Shown piece after piece: positions 8,501-13,415 of a DNA stretch of 64,000 nt; the stretch's first letter is position 1; each line of letters opens with the position of its first letter. The position numbers and the translations under genes are program-made. Under the pieces are notes generated by a model, which searched no databases, had not been told where the DNA came from, and was given only the letters and a program-made list of their open reading frames with translations. Source of the stretch: Hymenobacter caeli (GTDB lineage: Bacteria; Bacteroidota; Bacteroidia; Cytophagales; Hymenobacteraceae); the NCBI RefSeq assembly GCF_013294115.1, contig NZ_JABSNP010000016.1:1-64000 (forward strand), given 5' to 3'.

Positions 8501-9104
8501 GCTGGCGTTTGCCACCGGCCAGCCCGTGCCCGCCGATTTCCGCCTCACCGTGGCCGAGCTGCCCAAAGAGGCCACCGCCAACGGCGGCGCCCGCCTCTTC
8601 GCGGCCCAGCAGGGCGAGCACCTGGCCTTGCAGGAACTGATGGAAAATATGAAGGCCACTGCTATCATCGGCGACGCCTTCCCGAAAGAGCCCGAATCGT
8701 TGGACGATGTGGTGGCCCCCTACGTCGGGGCCCCCGCGCCGGCCCCGGCCCCGGCCCCGGTAGCCACCGGCCGCGCCGCCCAGCCCACGCTGGCCCAGGC
8801 CCGCGAGCGCCGCGACGCGGTGCTCGTCAACGCCCAGCGCCTCATCGACTTCCTGGCCAACGACCCCGACGTGGAGGAGTTGCTGCCGCGCCTAAACGTG
8901 GAGTTTGACGCCGAATTCCTGAGCGAGTTTTTCCGGCAGGAGATGGGCGACAGCCTCAACGCGGGCTTCAACCAGCTCGCCGCCGGCACCGCCAAGGAAA
9001 CCTCGCCGCTGGGCGAAACGCTGTTTTTCTTCCCTTTCCGCGACGCCCTGCCCAAGCTCACCCAACGCCTTTACGAACGCTACTATGCTGCGCAAACTGC
9101 TTGA
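5520..9104 (+). CDS. 1194-aa protein with actin/Hsp70-type ATPase core (cassette gene 4)
   Basis: A very large protein whose middle carries the ASKHA (actin/Hsp70) nucleotide-binding signature. The phosphate-1 loop is FAVDFGTTNSHVAL (about residues 587-600). Phosphate-2 is VNVDIGGGTTDVLF (about 822-835). A GSTYI adenosine-type motif (SFSGKGSTYI) is near 965. The first ~580 residues are not recognised and contain no obvious membrane segment. An Ala-Pro linker (about 1070-1080) leads to a ~100-aa C-terminal domain. Hsp70 would be about 600 aa and ends in a substrate domain that is not evident here. The gene overlaps the next by 20 bases and follows the tubulin-like gene by 34, giving tight operon coupling. 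The biochemical role is unknown; ATP-driven conformational switching or filament formation is inferred. Confidence 0.8.
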   Translation: MSTILRLHQQGKSLLRGWQQSDRISDNQIKTIADPDGGSAHVTSTSIPTPFGQLHLLAEAFEFVRHEPNGTSVYHHLVTHCLDLLELLFFKQQFANYSLTLLPWHKDDQLRALQSNEATRLMGRTLGLYLNDPQFAGVETLFLIFGEARGSGRRELLGLTSPFTLVFARQGLRALDIQRVNGTGRYFDQAVVPLANRAPEFQKFLYGWFDVNKNLRDKTFANSLFRYLQDTDRQRVNDVAGQNLNSTEFLADYEPLPYEGGTVRIKGAELYQARISQKPGTSDWFIAATRVLEGPAPLVLKPDLDLTGSNYYGGTKGAAGMGAQIGWADAEANLSARVLPALGITYPYLTVNDLLEDFLVELPYGLNRDKFAAGRQPVIYAPGARKAYQYTDFDTDADLQFPFLLPLKKQFFTFFTPEDVNRLVQFTVEMNYVTVTLTVPVQHGQPVIYERHYYRKLPSAVSQRPENGFLVETLVNLGVFPFYKHERAEINNTYEVMLVDDNPGATLVDLHFHDAQGPRGAEKQVRVARNPFGAASIYYQLRQAPFDFVELECPLPDAPGTPFRTVRNVVVPRWKAVTSGPAAFTFAVDFGTTNSHVALMRGADTTPEPFRIATEDELQVITLNQPLKRANALPERYSNSFGSLAYARTVQNREFVPAFIGVDGADYAFPIRTATCETPIFAGQITQLFGNVNIGFNINRDELNAAAGHYRTNLKWETSGADNEAGQRRMRAFLREMLLLIKHKTALNNGDVSKTQVVWFRPLSMNAAAQLVFENAWAEEYQWVFGARQLHPPRVLSESLAPYLDLVKQGAIEPRDGVNAVNVDIGGGTTDVLFVRGEKPAAISSFRFAGDVLWSDGSRQTRGGRLNGFLRYQTGLVGKMVPDETNKDAFQKARNAFDKAVQNPDFYASDVVSLLFGFDDQLRFSEKIILAQHLRVVLLLHFAAIVYHVGQAAQAQGLSPLPRHLSFSGKGSTYIKLLDFRPGQPTATKLARLVLAFATGQPVPADFRLTVAELPKEATANGGARLFAAQQGEHLALQELMENMKATAIIGDAFPKEPESLDDVVAPYVGAPAPAPAPAPVATGRAAQPTLAQARERRDAVLVNAQRLIDFLANDPDVEELLPRLNVEFDAEFLSEFFRQEMGDSLNAGFNQLAAGTAKETSPLGETLFFFPFRDALPKLTQRLYERYYAAQTA

Positions 9105-10014
9105 TTTCAGTCGCCGGGCCCTGCGTCCGCTGGCCGTGGCCGCGCTGCTAGCGGGGCTGAGTGGGAGCGGGACCCGGGCCCAGGGCATTTCGGACACCGC
9201 GCCGGTGCAGCAGGCCCCTGCCAAGGAACCGACGCCGCCAGCGGTAACGGCGCAGTCGGCCGTGGCGGCCCCGGCCGGCCGCGACCTGAGCGAGTGGGCC
9301 TTGGCGACGGCAGTGCTGAGTCTGGTGGGAGTGGCCTACCTCATTCTGCGTCCCAAGCCCCGGCGCCGGTCTTCGGCTTCGGGCGCGGCGGGTAGCCCCG
9401 TTTCCCAAGCGGCGGCGTTGCCGAATGCGTTGAGCCCCGGCCAGCACGACCAGGTGCATCGGATGATAGAGCGGGCCCTGGCAGAGCAAGCCAAAGCAGC
9501 AACTGGCCCAACCGCGCCGGCCCATAGTCTGCCCAAAGCAGCGACGAATAAATCCGTAACCCGGCCTGCCGCGCCACCCGCCGTGCCACCCGCCCCAGCC
9601 GCGCCGCTCGTGCCCGTGGCGGCGGCGAGCAACGAAGAGTTCGAGGCTTTTCTGGAGCCGGCCGTCTCGGTGCCGCCCGCGTCCGCTGGCCCGCGCCGCG
9701 TGTACGTCAGCTCGGCCCCGGTGAACGGGCGGTTCCGGCGCAACGCCTTGCAGGACCAGCCGGCTCACAACAGCATCTATGAGCTGACCCGCGACCCGGC
9801 CCAGCCCGACCAGGCCACTTTCCGGGTGAACCCCGACGTGGCCTCGCACCCGCGCCACATTAGCTCTTACGCCGACGTGCTGGAGCCGGCCTGCGAGTTC
9901 AACCTGCCCCAGGGCGCGGCCTCGCGCATCGTCACGGAGGCCCCCGGCCTGCTGCGCCGCGTGGACGGCGACGACTGGGAAATCGTGCGCAAGGCACGCA
10001 TCCACTTCGCCTGA
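9085..10014 (+). CDS. Membrane-anchored protein of unknown family (cassette gene 5)
   Basis: A 309-aa protein with a hydrophobic N-terminus (residues 13-33, signal-peptide-like, ending near TRAQG). A Pro/Ala-rich spacer leads to a transmembrane helix at about 70-89 followed by an RPKPRRRS stop-transfer. A low-complexity Ala/Pro linker comes next, and then a compact C-terminal domain of about 110 aa. The positive-inside rule would put this domain in the cytoplasm. No family was recognised. It overlaps the end of the actin-like gene by 20 bases, so the two are likely translated together. It could tether the cytoplasmic nucleotidases to the membrane. Confidence 0.7.
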   Translation: MLRKLLDFSRRALRPLAVAALLAGLSGSGTRAQGISDTAPVQQAPAKEPTPPAVTAQSAVAAPAGRDLSEWALATAVLSLVGVAYLILRPKPRRRSSASGAAGSPVSQAAALPNALSPGQHDQVHRMIERALAEQAKAATGPTAPAHSLPKAATNKSVTRPAAPPAVPPAPAAPLVPVAAASNEEFEAFLEPAVSVPPASAGPRRVYVSSAPVNGRFRRNALQDQPAHNSIYELTRDPAQPDQATFRVNPDVASHPRHISSYADVLEPACEFNLPQGAASRIVTEAPGLLRRVDGDDWEIVRKARIHFA

Positions 10015-10018
10015 CATA

Positions 10019-10086
10019 TAACCCCACCCCCGGCCCCCACCGGATTCCGCGCATCAAGCGGCGGAGGCCGGGTATGGGGTTGAACC
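10019..10086. repeat. Intergenic imperfect stem
   Basis: aaccccacccccggcc near 10019 is nearly complementary to ggccgggtatggggtt ending at 10086. There is no T-run, so a transcript stem between cassette genes 5 and 6 is more likely than a terminator. Confidence 0.45.
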
Positions 10087-10110
10087 GGTAACGCATTCTA
10101 AAAGAACTCC

Positions 10111-11553
10111 ATGCTATTGATAATTGAGGGCCTGGTCGTGGTGCTGCTGATTGGCCTACAAGCGCGGGCCTTTCTGGGGGCCCGCGCCCAGACGGCGCGG
10201 TTGGCCACGCTGTTTCCGCAAGCCGGGGCCCTGTTCCTCACCAAAGTCAGCGACCCGGCAACTGGCCGCGAAGTGGACACGGTAGCCAGCACCGCGCCCT
10301 CGCCGGAGTTTGCCGACGTGCTGGCCAGCACCAACGTGTACCTGCTCAAAAACAAAGGCACCGCCGATTTCAACATCCTGCAAGACCTGACTGAGCGCCG
10401 CGTGGGGGCCCTGGACGGCGAGATTCAGGCCACCACCTCGCTGCCGCTCTACATCGGGCTGATGGGCACGTTCGGCGGGGCCATTCTGGGCCTGGTGAGC
10501 CTGGTACTGGGCGACGGCAAGTTCGACGACGTGGCCATTTCGGGCTTCCTGCGGGGCATCACGGTGGCGATGGTGGGCAGCCTGTGCGGGCTGGGCCTCA
10601 CGCTGTGGGGCAACGCGCTGTACCGCGAGGCCCGCCGCCAAGCTGAGCGTCTGCGCAACGATTACTACTCGTTTTTGCAAGTGGAGCTGCTGCCAATTTT
10701 GCACTCTGACATGGCGGGCAGCCTGAGTACGCTTAAAACAGTGCTGGATAGCTTCAACGTTAAGTTCGTCAACGACATCCAGTCCATCGGGCCGGCGTTT
10801 GAGCAGCTGCGGCCACTTATTGACCAGATTATCAGCAGCACGGAGGTACAGCGGCGGTTTCTGGAGCGGTTGCAGGGCATCGGCTTCACCGAGATGGCCA
10901 ACGCCTCGGTTGCCGTGTTCGACCGGATGGACCGCAGCGCGCACATGTTCGAGGACTTCCTGGTGTACCAGGAGAAATTGAACGCTACCCTGGCCGCCGG
11001 CGGCGACATGGTGCGCAAGGTCGAAAGCCTGCTGAGCCGCCTCACGGGCCTCGAAGCCGGCCTCAACCAGGTGCCGGCCCTGCTCCAGCAGCACAACGAC
11101 ACGGTGGACCGCCAGTTCCGCTTCTTCAACCAGAGCCAGGAGCGCATGGACCGCATGGGGGCCGACACGGAGCAGTACTTCGACAAGGCCAGCCGCCAGC
11201 TCACGGGCATGATGACCACGCGCCTGGCCCACTTCAACGCCGACGCCGAAAATGCCCAAGCCGAGTGGCAGCGCCGCTTCGACACGCTTAAGGCCGACAA
11301 CATTTACCAGCGCATCGTCGAGTACCTCAACCCGTTCAGCGAGCTACCTGTGCAGCAAAAAGCCCTGAACCAGCTCCAGGAGCGACAGGCCCAGCAAACT
11401 GCCCAGGCCATTCAGGCCCTTCAGCAGCGCCTCGACGCCGACATGAATTTGCAGCAGCAGCTGCTGTTCCAGGTTACGCGCACCAACGCGGTGCTGGAGC
11501 AGCTTACCGAGCGCAGCTGGTTGCAAAAGGCGCTGGGGCTGAACAAGAAATGA
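10111..11553 (+). CDS. MotA/TolQ/ExbB-superfamily channel subunit with long coiled-coil tail, ZorA-like (cassette gene 6)
   Basis: A 480-aa inner-membrane protein with an N-terminal helix (residues 2-18). Two further helices at 112-133 and 147-170 match the MotA/ExbB proton-channel core, with the typical P-x3-GLMGTFGGAILGL motif. The remaining ~300 residues are soluble, largely helical and Gln/Glu-rich, consistent with a long coiled-coil tail as known for ZorA of Zorya anti-phage systems. ExbB and TolQ lack such a tail. The partner MotB-like gene follows, separated by a 397-bp gap filled with repeats. The expected role is the stator/motor part of an ion-driven complex. Sequence alone cannot distinguish Zorya, flagellar-stator-like or a new class, but there are no flagellar genes in the window. 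Confidence 0.78.
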   Translation: MLLIIEGLVVVLLIGLQARAFLGARAQTARLATLFPQAGALFLTKVSDPATGREVDTVASTAPSPEFADVLASTNVYLLKNKGTADFNILQDLTERRVGALDGEIQATTSLPLYIGLMGTFGGAILGLVSLVLGDGKFDDVAISGFLRGITVAMVGSLCGLGLTLWGNALYREARRQAERLRNDYYSFLQVELLPILHSDMAGSLSTLKTVLDSFNVKFVNDIQSIGPAFEQLRPLIDQIISSTEVQRRFLERLQGIGFTEMANASVAVFDRMDRSAHMFEDFLVYQEKLNATLAAGGDMVRKVESLLSRLTGLEAGLNQVPALLQQHNDTVDRQFRFFNQSQERMDRMGADTEQYFDKASRQLTGMMTTRLAHFNADAENAQAEWQRRFDTLKADNIYQRIVEYLNPFSELPVQQKALNQLQERQAQQTAQAIQALQQRLDADMNLQQQLLFQVTRTNAVLEQLTERSWLQKALGLNKK

Positions 11554-11640
11554 GGTTTTGGTGCTTGGCAAATGGTACTTAATGCTTGGCCGCCTCGGGG
11601 CCCCCAGGTCGTCATCTCCAGGCCGTCATTATAACTATTA

Positions 11641-11811
11641 GAGCAGTTTTCAGGTCAGTGTACAGTCCGGTCCGCCGGCCTTTTCAGCCGGCCGACCGGT
11701 TGACTAGCCGCCCCTTGTGCTCCGTAGCGACAATCGGTCGGCCGGCTGAAAAGGCCGGCGGACCGGTAGCGGCTAGACCGTACATCAACCTGAAAACCGC
11801 TCTAGGTCGTC
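11641..11811. repeat. GCCGGC double-hairpin repeat, copy 2
   Basis: The outer arms gagcagttttcaggt... and ...acctgaaaaccgctc are inverted copies. Inside, two hairpins (gtccgccggccttttcagcc and its inverse) bracket about 40 bases of spacer. It is the same family as 15791-15925. Together with the adjoining 11812-11917 element it occupies most of the 397-bp gap between the MotA-like and MotB-like genes, so no gene is hidden there. Confidence 0.85.
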
Positions 11812-11917
11812 ATGCTGAGCGAGGTGCAGCGGAGTCGAAGTATCTCTACTGCTGGCTAATCAAAACGATTGAGTTACTGCCGCAGTAGAGATGCTTCGAC
11901 TCCGCTCAGCATGACGT
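11812..11917. repeat. GTCATGCTGAGC-family inverted repeat, copy 2
   Basis: The arms at 11812-11850 and 11886-11917 are nearly complementary (gtcatgctgagcg...gaagtatctctac). The loop shares the words taatcaaaac and actgccgc with the copy at 3242-3348. It lies directly next to the GCCGGC element. Confidence 0.85.
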
Positions 11918-11950
11918 TCTTTTCCTAAGCACCAAGCACCAAGCACCAAC

Positions 11951-12613
11951 ATGAACCAGGACCGCAAAGATTTCTTCTGGCCCAGCTACGTGGACCTGAT
12001 GACGGCCCTGTTTCTGGTGATGCTGGTGCTGTTCGTGCTCAGCTACAAGCGCTTCCAGGACAAGCAGCGCACCAACGAAAACCTGATTGCCGAGCTGAAA
12101 GTGCAGGTGCAGGAAAAGCGCAAGCTCGACGAAATCAAGGACGCTCTGAAGCGCCTGGAGAGCAGCTACTTCACCTACAACCAGCGCTACAAGCGCTACG
12201 AGCTGAACTCGGAAGTCACCTTCGCGCCCAAGAGCGACGTGCTGCCCGCCGCCGCCCAGGGGCCCCTGGTGCAGGCCGGCCGCTTCCTGCTGCACCAGAT
12301 GCAGGGCCTCAACAAGCAGGATAACGTGCAGTACCTCATCGTGGTGGAGGGCCGCGCCGCCAAAGACCTGCGCTACCCCGCCACCGACCCGCACAACCTC
12401 GACGGGCCCGCCGTGCGGCAGCTCAGCTACAGCCGGGCCCTGGCCGTGCTGCGGCTCTGGGAGCAGGCCGGCCTGCAGTTTCCGGCCAACCTGGAGGTAG
12501 TGGCCGCCGGCAGCGGCTTCCGCGGGGCCGGCCGCTACACCGGGGCCGAGGAAGCCAAAAACAAGCGCTTCATCATCCAGATTCAGCCCAAAATCGGCTC
12601 CATCGGCAAATGA
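11951..12613 (+). CDS. MotB/ZorB-like peptidoglycan-anchoring subunit (cassette gene 7)
   Basis: A 220-aa protein with a short cytoplasmic N-terminus, one transmembrane helix (about residues 13-33), a coiled-coil stretch (about 35-70) and a C-terminal OmpA/MotB-like domain (about 70-215). In MotB and ZorB the essential proton-carrying Asp sits just inside the helix after an aromatic. Here Asp15 in WPSYVDLMTALF is in the equivalent place. OmpA-like features include VTFAPKSDVL, LIVVEGRA and SRALAVLRLW. It is the natural partner of the MotA/ZorA-like protein upstream. Together they would form a stator-type complex crossing the inner membrane and gripping peptidoglycan. Confidence 0.82.
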   Translation: MNQDRKDFFWPSYVDLMTALFLVMLVLFVLSYKRFQDKQRTNENLIAELKVQVQEKRKLDEIKDALKRLESSYFTYNQRYKRYELNSEVTFAPKSDVLPAAAQGPLVQAGRFLLHQMQGLNKQDNVQYLIVVEGRAAKDLRYPATDPHNLDGPAVRQLSYSRALAVLRLWEQAGLQFPANLEVVAAGSGFRGAGRYTGAEEAKNKRFIIQIQPKIGSIGK

Positions 12614-12679
12614 TAACCTGGGGGTAACAACCGGCCTGGGCTCTTCGCCGTTGCATTTCGACACCCAACTTCCCGCCCC

Positions 12680-12799
12680 ATGAAGTACGACGACATCATC
12701 GCCCGCCAAACCCGCGTTGTGTATATTCTCATGGGCTTTACGGCCGCCGGGGGCTTTGTGTGGGCTTTGTGGGAGCACCTGCGCCACGCGGCGCAGTAA
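12680..12799 (+). CDS. 39-aa single-pass membrane peptide (cassette gene 8)
   Basis: An ATG at 12680 opens a 40-codon frame ending in TAA at 12799. The peptide begins MKYDDIIARQTRVV, has one hydrophobic helix (about residues 13-30, with GFTAAGG small residues that favour packing) and a short C-terminal tail. It follows the MotB-like gene by 66 bases and is closed by the terminator at 12823-12852, which fits the last gene of the cassette. The family is unknown. The small size means the call rests on position, codon pattern and hydrophobicity. Confidence 0.55.
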   Translation: MKYDDIIARQTRVVYILMGFTAAGGFVWALWEHLRHAAQ

Positions 12800-12822
12800 T
12801 AATACTTTTTGTAGGTGGAGAT

Positions 12823-12852
12823 GCCCTTTTCGCTGTGGAAAGGGCCTTTTTT
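12823..12852 (+). terminator. Rho-independent terminator of the eight-gene cassette
   Basis: The stem gcccttt (12823-12829) and aaagggc (12839-12845) is followed by a T-rich run to 12852. Confidence 0.8.
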
Positions 12853-12932
12853 GTGTCCGGCTGGTTTGAGCGGTGCTGGCGGCCTGCGGCCCGGGCAGTA
12901 CCTTCGCCGCCGCGCACCCGTTTTTTCGCCGC

Positions 12933-13304
12933 ATGAAGTCCTGTTTCGCCTATTTGCTCGTGGCCCTGGTGCTGCTGCAAACCTTCAGCCGGGAGCTGCT
13001 GGTGGTGGACTTCGCGCTGAACCAGGCCACCATCACGGCGCGGTTTTGCGTGAACAAGGCCCGGCCCCAGCTGCACTGCGACGGCAAGTGCTACTTCGCC
13101 AAGCAGCTCAAAAAGCAGCAGGAGCGGGAGAACAACGCCCCCAGCCCCCTGAAGGAGCGGCTGGAGATGTTGCCCGTGGCCCTTGGGGGCTGGGAGGCGC
13201 GGCCCGCCCAAGCCCCGGTACGGGCCACCGTGCGCTACGGGGCCCTGGTGGCCGGGCGCTACGCCGCGCCGCTGGGCCCGGTTTTTCACCCGCCGTTAGG
13301 CTAA
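12933..13304 (+). CDS. Small secreted/anchored Cys-containing protein upstream of TonB receptor
   Basis: A 123-aa protein with an N-terminal hydrophobic helix (residues 1-18). A short Cys-bearing motif follows (F-C-V-N ... L-H-C-D-G-K-C-Y-F-A-K), then a charged helix and a variable tail. In my experience of Bacteroidota genomes, similar small proteins with a C...C-x-G-K-C pattern precede TonB receptors plus PepSY proteins in metal-uptake loci, but I cannot name the family. Three closely spaced Cys and one His could bind a metal. The start at 12933 is chosen for the signal-like helix. The next gene is a TonB receptor 111 bases downstream. Confidence 0.65.
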   Translation: MKSCFAYLLVALVLLQTFSRELLVVDFALNQATITARFCVNKARPQLHCDGKCYFAKQLKKQQERENNAPSPLKERLEMLPVALGGWEARPAQAPVRATVRYGALVAGRYAAPLGPVFHPPLG

Positions 13305-13402
13305 AAACAACCACCGTGTGGGGAGTTGCCGGCCGCTGGGCCCGGGACGCGTGCGCGTTGCCGGGGCCCCGGGCCTTGCCCCCTTTGGGTTTGTTTTTAG
13401 CC
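13299..13402. promoter_or_regulatory. 12-bp perfect inverted repeat around TonB-receptor leader
   Basis: ggctaaaaacaa (13299-13310, including the stop codon of the preceding gene) and ttgtttttagcc (13391-13402) are perfect inverse copies. The roughly 80 bases between them are GC-rich and self-complementary. The second copy ends 13 bases before the TonB receptor start. It could be an operator pair or a long leader stem. Confidence 0.4.
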
Positions 13403-13415
13403 TGACTACCAAGGG

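Noticed and set aside
5985..8621. 878-aa minus-strand open frame opposite the actin-like gene
   Set aside because: High-GC antisense shadow with His/Gly/Val-rich, low-complexity translation and no family motifs; the plus strand has clear ATPase signatures.
8738..8762. Ala-Pro repeat in the actin-like gene as a microsatellite
   Set aside because: It is simply a flexible linker encoded by degenerate codons with no sign of slippage or regulation.
10111..12613. Flagellar or gliding stator assignment for the MotA/MotB-like pair
   Set aside because: No flagellar or gliding genes (gld/spr) are present nearby, and the long coiled-coil tail fits ZorA better. The possibility is not fully excluded.
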